NCBI RefSeq assembly: GCF_020880415.1
Contig: NZ_JAJIUJ010000120.1
Span: forward strand, 102,508 to 166,507
Direction of reading: 5' to 3'
Length of the DNA stretch: 64,000 bases
From: Xanthomonas euvesicatoria pv. euvesicatoria
GTDB lineage: Bacteria; Pseudomonadota; Gammaproteobacteria; Xanthomonadales; Xanthomonadaceae
The position numbers and the translations under genes were made by a program. This document shows, piece after piece, positions 55,930 through 64,000 of the stretch (positions are counted from its first letter, which is position 1; every line of letters begins with the position of its first letter). The notes beneath the pieces were generated by a model that saw only the letters and a program-made list of their open reading frames with translations, made no database searches and was not told the origin of the DNA.

Positions 55930-57630
55930 TCAGAACTGGTAGATCACACGCACGCCATAGGCCGGCTGCGCACTTGCAAATCCGTCGGGGCGGTGGATCG
56001 CCCAACCGGCAAACGCATCGACGCTGGCACCGAACCAACCGCCACGCAGGCCCACCGCGCCGCCCACCAAACTGCGACCGCGCAGCCCGCTGGCGCTGGT
56101 GCCATCGATGCGGCCGGCGTCTAGGCCCAGATACGGGGTCAACCCAATCTGCTGCACTGGGAAACTCAAGGTATTGCGCCAGTACGCGCCTTTTTCGGCG
56201 CCAAGCGTCGCTTCACCGTCGAAACCACGCACGCTGTAACGGCCACCAATGGTGACGAACTCGGAACCTAGTAGCAGTTCGCCGGCGGTCTGTGCACGCA
56301 GGCTGCTTTCCCACGCCATCGGCACGGGGCCCAGCTTGAACGGCAGCGCCGTGCTCACGTCCAGCGTGGTCACGGCATAGCGAAACGTCGGGAAGCCGAT
56401 CTGCGGGTCGTAGCCGGTCCACTGGCTGTTGAACCACGGGGTGCCGCGCCGATGCGCCAGACGCATGTCCAGCTGCATCGCGCCCAGATAGCGCCGATGC
56501 GTGAAGTAGAACTCCGCGCTGCTGGTATCACGGCGCTGGATGCCGATCTCCACGCCATCCAGATAGCTGCGCGCACGCCGCCGGCCAATCACCACACCGG
56601 CCGAAGTCTTGCTGGTGCCGTCGCGATGCAGCACGCGCTGAATATCCAGCTGCGCATTGCTGGACTCGCCACTGGACTGGAAGGTTTGTAAAAAACCGTC
56701 TACGCGCTGGTGATAGCGGTACGACGATGCCGACAGCGCGAACGTCCACCATCCCCAAGGCAGGTTGTAACTCAGGCTGTTGCCGCGTGTGCCGCGTTCT
56801 TCGTCGCGTGTGGCCAGGTCATGGCTGTAGCCAATGCTGAGCAGATCGTTGAGCCCCAGTGGGTTATCCAGCGAAACGTCCAACCCACCTTGCACACGGC
56901 CGGTAGCCTCCACACCGGAATCGTCGGCGTTAGCCACACCGCGCCAGCGTCGCCCATGCTGCAGGGTGATCACCAGATCCGATTCGCCTGGTGCTTCGCC
57001 CGGGGCGATATCGATCTTTGCGTCCTGCGACGGCAGACGCTTGAACTGCTCCACCGCCTGCTCGATGGCACGCAGATCCAGCAAGTCCCCCCTGCGGAGC
57101 GGCAATGCCGTTTTCCAGTGCGCGCCTTCGGTGTCGGACACCACGCGCACCTCGCGCAAGCGGCCGGGCAGCAGTTCCAAACGGAGTTCGCCACGCGACA
57201 GATCCTGTTCCGGAACGCCGATGCGCGTGGTGACCAATCCGCGTGCGACCAACTGATCCAAGGCGCGGCGCCGGATGATGTCGATGCCGGCACGCCCGAT
57301 GCAGCGACCTTGGTAACGGCGCAGAGACTTCCATAACCACGCAAAGCGCGTTGCATCATCGCCTGCGCCCGACAGGCGCAAGCGGGTGACCGAAAAACAC
57401 AGGTCTTCCTTGGGCAGCACGGTGCTGCGCGCGTCCACGCGGTCGGCGTCCTCGCGCGGGCCGGCAAAGGGCGCTTGGCGCTCCTGTTCCTGGCGACGCT
57501 GAATCTCCTCGGCCTGGCGCAATTGCTCCTGCCGATCCAGCGTTGTCGGTGCCGACTGTTGTGCAGCCGCCAGCCCGGCGACCGCCCACAGGCAAACCGC
57601 CAGCGCCAAGGGCGCCGATCGCATCCACAT
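55930..57630 (-). CDS. fhaC: two-partner secretion outer-membrane transporter (FhaC/ShlB family)
   Basis: 566 residues. A signal peptide (about 1-23) is followed by the H1-like helix region rich in Gln/Glu, POTRA domains (LCFSVTRLRLSGAGDD..., GLVTTRIGVPEQDLSRGELR) and a 16-strand barrel. Barrel signatures include RYSVRGFDGEATLGAEKGAY, the VRGF motif of the family, and a C-terminal aromatic end, VIYQF. It exports the FhaB protein across the outer membrane. It appears intact, unlike its partner, and lies 70 bases upstream of fhaB. Confidence 0.93.
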   Translation of the reverse strand: MWMRSAPLALAVCLWAVAGLAAAQQSAPTTLDRQEQLRQAEEIQRRQEQERQAPFAGPREDADRVDARSTVLPKEDLCFSVTRLRLSGAGDDATRFAWLWKSLRRYQGRCIGRAGIDIIRRRALDQLVARGLVTTRIGVPEQDLSRGELRLELLPGRLREVRVVSDTEGAHWKTALPLRRGDLLDLRAIEQAVEQFKRLPSQDAKIDIAPGEAPGESDLVITLQHGRRWRGVANADDSGVEATGRVQGGLDVSLDNPLGLNDLLSIGYSHDLATRDEERGTRGNSLSYNLPWGWWTFALSASSYRYHQRVDGFLQTFQSSGESSNAQLDIQRVLHRDGTSKTSAGVVIGRRRARSYLDGVEIGIQRRDTSSAEFYFTHRRYLGAMQLDMRLAHRRGTPWFNSQWTGYDPQIGFPTFRYAVTTLDVSTALPFKLGPVPMAWESSLRAQTAGELLLGSEFVTIGGRYSVRGFDGEATLGAEKGAYWRNTLSFPVQQIGLTPYLGLDAGRIDGTSASGLRGRSLVGGAVGLRGGWFGASVDAFAGWAIHRPDGFASAQPAYGVRVIYQF

Positions 57631-58411
57631 CTGTCATGCCCCCTGTGCGGCGGTCGCGCTACTGCACGCCGTCACCCGCATCAGCGTGCCTGGCCACCAA
57701 AACGGCGGCGCCACCCTTGAGCACGCTGAGTGCGGTGCGACTGTGACGGAATGTTAAAAAACGGTCAATGCGCAGTGTCGGGGAAACCCTGTAAGAAAAA
57801 CCCGAGCGTCATTGTTTTGTGATGAAAATCACTAAAAAACGGATCCATTGATTGTGAAGGCTCCGAGTTACGTCGTAAAAAGTCAAAACTTTTGACCTCA
57901 ACGTCTTCAAACGTGCCGCCAATGGGATGCGCTCTCGGATGTCCTGTGAGGCGTATGAAGGACTACGCGCGTCGCCACTTGGTTGAATTTGATGAAGTGC
58001 GCAATGCCGCATTGGATCTGAGGGATCAGCCGGCCTACTTTGGTTCGCTTAGTGCGCCGTGTGCGTGGCCCAGGCGCACCGCGCTGAAGTCGGGCCTGCA
58101 CTGAATCGTGCCTTCACACCGCTCACCCCATCCGCCTAGACCGAGCAACGACGCGGCCGGCAGAGCTACACGGACGCCCCAGCCATCTAGAACAAGTCTT
58201 GCTTGCCAACCCGCGCGACCAAGGGGCCAGCACAATGCACAGCCTCATGCCCAGCGAGCTGGGCGTCGCGCCGCTCGCTGCAGATCAAGCGGCGGCAAAA
58301 ACCGCTGGCCAGGCTTGAAAAGTGGTGAGGATGCGGCCGCTGGGACCGCTGTGAACTTCAAGAATTCACTTCTGAATCTGACTCATTGGAACTGGGTGTC
58401 CCAGTCCGTTG
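57631..58411. other. intergenic region upstream of fhaC
   Basis: About 780 bases without a convincing gene. The part next to fhaC (57770-57900) is AT-rich and contains the CRP/Clp-like palindrome listed separately. Beyond 57,900 the open frames are short and have no recognisable protein character. Confidence 0.5.
57818..57833. promoter_or_regulatory. CRP/Clp-like palindrome upstream of fhaC
   Basis: TGTGATGAAAATCACT fits the CRP consensus TGTGA-N6-TCACA with one mismatch. It lies about 190 bases before the fhaC ATG. In Xanthomonas the CRP relative Clp binds such sites and controls virulence and adhesion genes, so control of this adhesin locus is plausible. It was found by eye. Confidence 0.5.
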
Positions 58412-59353
58412 TCATTGATCCCATCCGCCCGGCGCAGTTGGGACGCGGATGGGAATTTGACACGCCAATTCGAAATGCTCGGCACCGTGCGCGTAGGGCA
58501 GACCCAACCATGCCTCGAACGCTGGCAGGTCTGTCGGCAGATATCCGCTGGCAGGCAGCCATGTATCGCGGACCCAACCAAACGCGCGCATTTCCAGCGC
58601 CAGTCCTCCCCGTATCACGACCTCGGCCACCTTCATGGGTGGAAATCGGAAAACGCCGATCTCACCGCAATGACGCCCATGCGTGACCTCGACCGCGACG
58701 TCGTACCGGCAATCCGCTGCAGATGCCAGACGAGGTTGATCCCAGAGGTAGCCCAACCACTGATGATGCTCGACGCCGGCGTCTCGTGCCCATGCCACCA
58801 AGCGCATGGCTGCTGCTTGGACGGAGCCTTCCTCAAAGGGGCGGTGCACGCGAAGGTACTGGACCGTCCGCTCCGGGAGATCGCGCAGCGTGACCGAAAA
58901 TTCCTGCGCCTGGTCTGCAGCGCTGCCGCCGAGGCCCGACACACCTGCCAAGGTGTCGTCCAGCGCACGCCGACGGCCGGCCAGGCACGTCTCAAGATCC
59001 AGTTTTCTTGGAGAGCATCCAAAGTGTCTTCGGAAGTTCCTGGAAAAATCCGATAACGACGAAAATCCCCGACCCAGCGCGATGTCTGTCAAAGGTTGAC
59101 GATTGCCTTGGGAAATATCGCCCAGCGCATTTTCCAGGCGTCGGCGCAGCACGAATGCATGCGGGGTTTCGCCCATGACGGCGCGAAACATGCGCTGAAA
59201 ATGGAACGGCGAAACGCAAGCCGCACCTGCGATCAGAGGCAGCGACAGCTGCCCGGCAAGGTTGACCTCGATGTAGTCCAGCGCACGGTTCACGCTCTGG
59301 ACCACGGTAAGGGGCACCCTTTCGTTGATCGGCATGTGCGCAAGATCCGACAA
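58412..59353 (-). CDS. AraC-family regulator with GyrI-like effector domain
   Basis: 313 residues. The N-terminal AraC DNA-binding domain has two helix-turn-helices: LSLPLIAGAACVSPFHFQRM and LTDIALGRGFSSLSDFSRNF, followed by the RHFGCSPRKL end. The C-terminal part (about residues 155-310) is the GyrI-like small-molecule domain, with VTLRDLPERTVQYLRVHRPF and FPPMKVAEVVIRGGLALEMR. Such proteins sense drugs or metabolites. It is divergent from the VOC gene 113 bases away, which it probably controls. Confidence 0.9.
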   Translation of the reverse strand: MSDLAHMPINERVPLTVVQSVNRALDYIEVNLAGQLSLPLIAGAACVSPFHFQRMFRAVMGETPHAFVLRRRLENALGDISQGNRQPLTDIALGRGFSSLSDFSRNFRRHFGCSPRKLDLETCLAGRRRALDDTLAGVSGLGGSAADQAQEFSVTLRDLPERTVQYLRVHRPFEEGSVQAAAMRLVAWARDAGVEHHQWLGYLWDQPRLASAADCRYDVAVEVTHGRHCGEIGVFRFPPMKVAEVVIRGGLALEMRAFGWVRDTWLPASGYLPTDLPAFEAWLGLPYAHGAEHFELACQIPIRVPTAPGGWDQ

Positions 59354-59466
59354 GTGGCTGCAGTGACGATGCTATATCTTGATCCCGTGGACAATACGTT
59401 TTCCATCAGGGCTGGCAGCGTTGCCTGCCATTCAATCCAATGACGAAGGCTGGCAAGGGATCAGAC

Positions 59467-59841
59467 ATGCACGGAGTGACAGGGATCGGCGGAATCATCA
59501 TCAAATCCAAGGACGCGCCTGGATTGCAACAGTGGTACGCAACGCAGCTGGGGATCGAGGTGCAAACGTGGGGAGGCACAGTGTTCGACACCAGCGCGGG
59601 TGTGGAAGGCGCTGAAAACGCATTGGCCTGGGCTGTTCACGACGAAACGAGCGCCCAATTCGAGAACACCACCGCCCCGTTCATCGTGAATTACCGGGTC
59701 GACGACCTGGAGTCGCTGATTGCCAAGCTCAAAGCTGCGGGCTGCCGCGTGTCAGAGAAGATTGTGAAGTCCGAATTCGGCCTGTTTGCCTGGGTCATCG
59801 ACCCGGACGGCAATAAAGCGGAACTATGGCAAGCGCTTTGA
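59467..59841 (+). CDS. VOC-family (glyoxalase-like) protein
   Basis: 124 residues from the ATG at 59467, supported by AAGGGA six bases upstream; an in-frame ATG at 59440 lacks such a site. The VOC fold is shown by MHGVTGIGGIIIKSKDAPGL and the C-terminal LFAWVIDPDGNKAELWQAL with the Glu ligand. It may act on a toxic carbonyl compound or bind a drug. Divergent orientation to the AraC/GyrI gene suggests an inducible pair. Confidence 0.87.
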   Translation: MHGVTGIGGIIIKSKDAPGLQQWYATQLGIEVQTWGGTVFDTSAGVEGAENALAWAVHDETSAQFENTTAPFIVNYRVDDLESLIAKLKAAGCRVSEKIVKSEFGLFAWVIDPDGNKAELWQAL

Positions 59842-60314
59842 GAACTGGTCACCTGGGGCATCAGACAAGCAGCAGTAAAGCCAAGCGGCCGAATGAGGAT
59901 AGCTGCAGCCAACATGCGCGTGCGATGCATGTGCAACCTGCCGCTATGCGAGTTTGGAACGGCGTTGGAATTGGCGGCCTCGATCCGGCGACTTCGTCGG
60001 ATTCGGGCGCGCTTATCAATCTTTGCGAACGGCCGTTTCTGGCCGAGCCCGTGGTACGAATTCGACTTCAATCCTACTGCGGCTGTCAGTATTCGGATCC
60101 CCGCGCGCCCTGATGCATCATAGCTAGCAAGCGGGTGCAAGTGACGCGCTTTTTCAGGTCCGGCCGAACTGGCGAGGTCACCAAAAAAACAGGCACCAGG
60201 AACAACAGATCCGCGTACCGCTGTTGCATATCCCAAGCACGTGTTGCGATGGAAGCTGAAAATTCATCGTGTCGTTTGGCACGGTCTTGCCGATCGACAG
60301 CTCGCTACTATCGA
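59842..60314. other. intergenic region between VOC and CPBP genes
   Basis: About 470 bases with short open frames lacking recognisable features. I see no gene or repeat in it. The promoter of the CPBP gene presumably lies near the right end. Confidence 0.4.
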
Positions 60315-61025
60315 ATGCCCGTGACGTATCTGGTCGACATGTCTCAATCAAAGTGGTCTGCTCTTGCTAGTCGCAATGCCCCGTCCGTTCTAAGCCATCC
60401 ACTCGCTAGGCTGGCGATGATCTTCGTGGTGATGGCGCTCGCCTACTTCCCTTGGCTGCCCTTTCCTTGGCGCATGCCAGCAGTTGGCCTGATGGGGGCC
60501 GCACTTGCGTGGCAAGAGACCCGCAGCCGTTGGGCGTGCGGCCTGAGCTGGCAACGGTTTGGTCCAACAATTGGGTGGACAGCTGTCCTCGTGCTGCTGG
60601 TCACCGCTCTCATCACGCCAATCTTTCAGCCGCTCATCGACTACCTGACAGGCACGAAGACCGACTACAGCGCCTATGGCGCGCTTCGTCATAACGCACC
60701 GGCTGCACTGCAGCTAATCGGCTCTGCATGGATCAGCGCAGCCATCGGTGAGGAGTTGGTGTTTCGGGCATTTTTGATGCATCAACTGGAAGCCTTGTTC
60801 AAGCGCAGCAGTCTAGGTCGCCTCACCGCAGCCATTGTTGGCGGTGTCGTGTTTGGCGCCATGCATGCGAGCCAAGGCATCTCGGGAATCGTGCTGACGG
60901 GTATCGTCGGCGCAGCATTCGGCTATGCGTATCTGCGCTCTAACCGCAATCTGTTGGCGCTCATCCTTGCACACGGACTCGTCGATACCTGGGGCGTGAC
61001 CACGCTCTATCTTGGGTGGTATTGA
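60315..61025 (+). CDS. CPBP (CAAX/Rce1-like) intramembrane metalloprotease
   Basis: About 236 residues if started at the ATG at 60315; the ATG at 60339 is an alternative and neither has a clear Shine-Dalgarno. Six or so membrane helices are present. CPBP motifs are SAAIGEELVFRAFLMHQL (EExxxR), FGAMHASQGISGI with a metal His, and LLALILAHGLVDTWG with the last His. In bacteria these often process bacteriocins or regulate membrane peptides; the substrate is unknown. The gene lies close to the tRNA-half junction. Confidence 0.85.
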   Translation: MPVTYLVDMSQSKWSALASRNAPSVLSHPLARLAMIFVVMALAYFPWLPFPWRMPAVGLMGAALAWQETRSRWACGLSWQRFGPTIGWTAVLVLLVTALITPIFQPLIDYLTGTKTDYSAYGALRHNAPAALQLIGSAWISAAIGEELVFRAFLMHQLEALFKRSSLGRLTAAIVGGVVFGAMHASQGISGIVLTGIVGAAFGYAYLRSNRNLLALILAHGLVDTWGVTTLYLGWY

Positions 61026-61310
61026 CTGCCCCATGCGTTAATGCCCGCGCGGTAAATCAGGCTGCGGCACTGGACCGTTCGATCATGTCCAACGGCTGCG
61101 ACGTCGGGCTCGGTATTGCCATTCGTGCATGGCGGCATGGCCTATCAACTTCGAGCGAGCGAGCAAGCGCGGCAGCGGCGGCGCCCTCGACCAGAGCAGC
61201 ACCTTGCCGGATACCGTGGCCCACCTGGGCGAGGCGAGAGTTGACTTGCTCGATGCCAGCCGACCGCTCCTACGAATGTACTGCCATCTTGCGCATCAGC
61301 CATCGATTCC

Positions 61311-61354
61311 TGGTGACCCCGGCCCGATTCGAACGGGCGACCTTCCCTTAGGAG
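61311..61354 (-). other. 3' half of tRNA-Arg(CCT): probable attachment-site scar
   Basis: On the minus strand the sequence runs from the anticodon loop CTCCTAA through the T-arm GCCCG-TTCGAAT-CGGGC to the acceptor end and CCA. The 5' half of the tRNA is missing: the bases before the loop cannot pair with GGGAA, and no acceptor partner exists. This is what remains when an element integrates into a tRNA 3' end. The displaced half sits at the boundary, its CCA end pointing to the host flank at lower coordinates, so the element should lie to the right. Confidence 0.7.
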
Positions 61355-61900
61355 CGGCTCGGGCGGCCATAATAGAACAAGCTACGTCTCTGGCTGCCGT
61401 GCGTTAGTTGGCGCAACATTTGGCTTCATCACAGGCCATCACGCGTTTTTCGTGAAAGAACGAATGGCACATTTTGAGTTGAGAACCCTGCCTAGCCGTT
61501 TGGTATCGGCTCTCAGACTTCTCAAGACCCAGCTACCAAGTTCTGGTCCATTCAGACGACAGCTTTCGCCGCATGTGGGTCTTCGGAACTACGGCTGGCA
61601 TGGACCTACTGTCCCGTGCCTGGGCCGCGCCGATCGGCAATGACCAAATGGTTGGCTTGCCACCGCCCAACACGGTAGGAATGATTCCTGCGATCGCATT
61701 GCTGGTGGCATCGAAGCAGGCGCAGAACTCGCAGCCTATATAACGCTAACCTCTGACACCATGTGGATCTAGTCTCATTCGAAATTAAGGTGCTAACACT
61801 ATTTGAGGCAGTTCATCGTGGGGGCCTGACTTGGCATGGTGACACGCTAAGTTCTCGGCGGTTTCGTTTAAGTGGCGGGCCCAAGTTGCGCTGACAGCAC
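61355..61900. other. region right of the tRNA half, no convincing gene
   Basis: About 545 bases of lower GC with one short open frame (61452-61643, 63 codons) and no recognisable product. No transposase, integrase or repeat is visible here. It is probably decayed or non-coding island DNA. Confidence 0.4.
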
Positions 61901-61901
61901 A

Positions 61902-61930
61902 CGGGTGAGCGCCTCGCGGCCTCACACCCG
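61902..61930 (-). terminator. hairpin after the small secreted-protein gene
   Basis: CGGGTGAG and CTCACACCCG form a stem with a small bulge, 18 bases beyond the stop of the minus-strand gene. It lacks a clear U-tract, so it is a weak terminator candidate. Confidence 0.4.
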
Positions 61931-61947
61931 CGCTTCATGGGGTCAGC

Positions 61948-62304
61948 TCAGGGAGACGCGCACACGGTGTAGATGTTCACGATAGCTGCGCCATTGACAT
62001 ATCCATAGGTGCGCCAGCCATTGCCGTTAGGGTAGCTGCCAACCACAGCAAATCGCCCTAGGTTCATGGACTCGTTGATGTTGTTTTCAGGCCGACGTCC
62101 TGAAAATAACACGCGGTTCGGGTCACCCACGTTCCAGCCACCTGAAATTGGCGTAAATCCTGCCGGACATTGTGGAGTCGCATCCACTACGCCTTGGATG
62201 TCTCGAGCAAATCCTTCCACAACGGTTTGATAAGTGGCCGCGTGTGCAGGCGCAAGAGAGAGCAACGACACACCAGCGATAACAGAAGCAAGCATGATCT
62301 TCAT
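61948..62304 (-). CDS. small secreted protein with a CPAGF...CA domain
   Basis: 118 residues from the ATG at 62304, with AGGAG five bases upstream. A signal peptide (MKIMLASVIAGVSLLSLAPA) ends near AHA. The mature part has TPQCPAGFTPISGGWNVGD near its start and SYPNGNGWRTYGYVNGA towards the end, closing with YTVCASP; the two Cys probably pair. This CPAG...GGW...SYP..NGW...VCA pattern resembles small secreted modules I have seen in other bacteria, but I cannot name the family. It lies right of the tRNA half. Confidence 0.75.
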   Translation of the reverse strand: MKIMLASVIAGVSLLSLAPAHAATYQTVVEGFARDIQGVVDATPQCPAGFTPISGGWNVGDPNRVLFSGRRPENNINESMNLGRFAVVGSYPNGNGWRTYGYVNGAAIVNIYTVCASP

Positions 62305-62596
62305 AATGTCTCCTTGTCTTAAGGGAGCCGGCTAGAGCTCGCTCAAAGCCCTTCGGATTGAGCAACCATCTCGGCTCCGCGTCCGGCGCTGATAGATTGC
62401 GCACGCCAGCGATCAGCTCCTATCGGTTACTACCGCTTCGATGCGTAAGAGATTACCGACCCGAGGGTGTGCATTTGTCTTGCTCAAGCGCAGACAGATG
62501 AACGTTTTCCCTGACGAGTCACCGCGCATTGTGGCGGTGCGCCAAGATTTCCTCACACCGTCGGCAATGATCGATGTAGCCCATCAGGAGAACGTA

Positions 62597-62815
62597 ATGC
62601 AACCACCCATGACCACCGTTGACTTGGCGCCGTTTACCACCATTCTTCTCGCCCTTGCAGCCGATTCCCATACCGTGAAGTTCGGCCACGCCACTGAAAC
62701 GACTGTTGCAGGTGAGAGCTTGGACGTTTTCGTAGCTAGGATCGCGCCGCGCGCCCGTGCAGCTTCTGAGAGCACGCGGTCGGTCCTTTGCAGCCAGATC
62801 GCCGGAGAGTATTGA
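62597..62815 (+). CDS. possible small protein
   Basis: 72 residues from the ATG at 62597, which has AGGAG six bases upstream. The sequence MQPPMTTVDLAPFTTILLAL is followed by a charged tail. It has no recognisable domain. A longer in-frame start exists at 62441 but looks unlike coding DNA. It is a tentative call based on the ribosome site alone. Confidence 0.35.
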   Translation: MQPPMTTVDLAPFTTILLALAADSHTVKFGHATETTVAGESLDVFVARIAPRARAASESTRSVLCSQIAGEY

Positions 62816-62972
62816 TGCCATAGTTGCGGCCGATCAGGTCGTGCTGATCTGCATTAAGAGCCGGCGTGGCGCTGCTAGGGCGTATCGCGGCGTTAGCGGC
62901 CACCTCGGCATCGCGACCGACAACTGTATGACGCTGGAAGCCGTGCACTGAAACCATCGCTCAATGCCGCGA

Positions 62973-63000
62973 AGGCGGGCCAGAATTCTCTGGCCCGCCT
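62973..63000. terminator. perfect palindromic hairpin
   Basis: AGGCGGGCCAGA and TCTGGCCCGCCT form a perfect 12-base stem around AATTC-type centre bases. It lies 45 bases after the stop of the minus-strand secreted-protein gene. It lacks a T-run but is placed as a terminator, possibly for both directions. Confidence 0.55.
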
Positions 63001-63045
63001 GAAAACTAAATCAGGAGCCGGTTCCGACAACGATGACGTGAACCA

Positions 63046-63603
63046 TTAGAGCCAGATGTAGCCAATGATCCCGTCGTTCGCAGGGAACCTCACGTTTTCG
63101 CAATTCACGTCTAAGGTTTCGAAGTGGTCCGCCCAATTTCCAGGTTTCAGCCCACCGCGCATGCAGCGGTAAAGCGGCACCGTGCCGGGAAGCTGAGTTG
63201 ATGCAATGTACCCAGTGATGGGCAAAGAGGACGGATAAGGGATTTGGCCTTCACAGTTCGGGTCACCGGAAGTGAATCGATCGCGATAGTCGTTTGTTAT
63301 GCACGCGTAAAGCGTGCGCCCACCAGCAAACGGCGTGAATGAAATGAAGCCGAGTACACCCTGCCGACTGCCCGGATGACTTTGCCCCACAGTCGTGATG
63401 GGCCTAGCCGAGAAGGTGTCATCTTTGAACTTCCAACGTTCGAGCGAAACCAACGTCACTCCCTCTGGCACCAGTGCGGGTTGAGCCGCCGCTTCCACTG
63501 CAACTCGTGAATTGGCACCAAGATATCTGACTTCCTGGGCAACAGCGTTACAAGCGGAAGCGAGGGCAAGCCCAGCTGCAGCAGCGATAAAAACCTTTTT
63601 CAT
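63046..63603 (-). CDS. secreted protein with two LYxC...GYI repeats
   Basis: 185 residues from the ATG at 63603, with AAGGA five bases upstream. A signal peptide (MKKVFIAAAAGLALASACNA) ends near AVA. Two similar repeats follow: LYACITNDYRDRFTSGDPNC...ITGYI and LYRCMRGGLKPGNWADHFET...CENVRF...GIIGYI. Each has Cys residues that could form a disulfide. This resembles DUF5648-like repeats found at the ends of secreted bacterial hydrolases, here without an enzyme. The function is unknown; a binding or competition role is speculation. Confidence 0.75.
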   Translation of the reverse strand: MKKVFIAAAAGLALASACNAVAQEVRYLGANSRVAVEAAAQPALVPEGVTLVSLERWKFKDDTFSARPITTVGQSHPGSRQGVLGFISFTPFAGGRTLYACITNDYRDRFTSGDPNCEGQIPYPSSLPITGYIASTQLPGTVPLYRCMRGGLKPGNWADHFETLDVNCENVRFPANDGIIGYIWL

Positions 63604-64000
63604 GACAATCCTTCTGATCCATGCGAACTCACTGTCCACTGAACGAGGATAGCAGAAGCGCGCTTATCTCTGGTCGCTGCAGCGCGGTAAAGAGCTACCG
63701 ACGCATGAGCTAGGATGTGAATTAGTGGGGCACCCGAAGCTGCGTGCAGCATGCATGGACTTGAGTGAACGTGCCCCCAGATAGCACAACGAGCGTCTTG
63801 CACTGCGCGGAGATGCCCTCGTGACGCCGATAAACGTCGGTGCAGCTGGTCAGGAGAACGTAGGTTGTTCGCAAAAATTACGTTCTCGCCACCACTACCG
63901 CCGGCCGAGGCACCTGCTAACCCGTGAAGAATCATAATTTAGGACCGTCGCGGTATCGAGGCGATCTCAAGATAGACAAGGAAGCGAAGCATTTTCGGAC
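63604..64000. other. right edge of window, no convincing gene
   Basis: About 400 bases upstream of the secreted-protein gene, lower in GC. Short open frames without recognisable features. No integrase is visible before the window ends. Confidence 0.4.

Noticed and set aside
57900..58400. Short open frames between fhaC and the AraC gene
   Set aside because: None has a ribosome site or recognisable protein features.
61016..61407. Two overlapping open frames ending in PARFERATFP and GPIRTGDLPL
   Set aside because: These tails are the translation of the tRNA 3' half, a well-known source of false proteins.
62519..62821. A 100-codon minus-strand frame opposite the possible small protein at 62597
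   Set aside because: No Shine-Dalgarno and no recognisable sequence character; the opposite strand has a better start site.
63600..63935. A 111-codon minus-strand frame at the right edge
   Set aside because: It overlaps the start of the secreted-protein gene in another frame and has no protein-like features.

Overview
The window looks like a chromosome segment of a high-GC gammaproteobacterium, most likely Xanthomonas. This rests on gene content and order (yerC-hisGDCBHAF-hisIE, thrA-thrB near thrC, a filamentous haemagglutinin next to the thr genes, feoAB plus a small third gene), high GC, dense ATGA overlaps, and intergenic palindromes of the GGGAATCGGGA and TAGGAGCGC type. I did no database search; all identities come from reading the proteins.

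Layout. 1-2.6 kb: carA, a coupled membrane ORF, the start of carB, then dapB. 3.0-3.3 kb: a hairpin-rich foldback repeat whose right end supplies the stop codon of a MOSC gene. 3.3-8.4 kb: MOSC protein, aminotransferase, a small secreted protein, then feoA-feoB-DUF6587 behind a Fur-box-like site. 8.5-11.6 kb: end of a leucine/branched-acyl-CoA degradation cluster. 11.7-18.6 kb: EF-P-like EfpL, a lipoprotein, a DUF2388/DUF4105 pair, and divergent D-2-hydroxyglutarate dehydrogenase and serA, then a Nudix hydrolase. 18.8-27.1 kb: two tandem amino-acid permeases, the methionine-salvage operon mtnB-mtnD-mtnC, a C13 peptidase lipoprotein and a secreted phosphoesterase. 27.3-34.8 kb: complete histidine operon led by a TrpR-family repressor with a perfect inverted-repeat operator, preceded by hisS. 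36.5-38.1 kb: FNR-like regulator and an L,D-transpeptidase-type protein. 38.2-43.8 kb: threonine genes with a Thr/Ile-rich leader peptide and attenuator; an EthD-like gene on the opposite strand separates thrB from thrC.

44-57.8 kb: TspO, then a two-partner secretion locus. FhaC is intact. FhaB is interrupted by an in-frame amber codon after 529 codons, carries a 777-bp internal repeat, and ends abruptly without a toxin tail. A lower-GC orphan ORF that looks like a leftover immunity gene follows. A CRP/Clp-like palindrome sits upstream of fhaC.

58-64 kb: sparse accessory DNA with an AraC/GyrI regulator divergent from a VOC protein, then a CPBP protease. At 61.3 kb there is the 3' half of a tRNA-Arg(CCT), the usual scar of integration at a tRNA end. 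The lower-GC stretch to its right holds small secreted proteins and is probably the edge of a genomic island continuing past the window.

The most unusual points are the decayed FhaB/toxin locus, the tRNA-half junction with its secreted-protein cargo, the his repressor operator, the car-embedded membrane ORF, and the foldback element.
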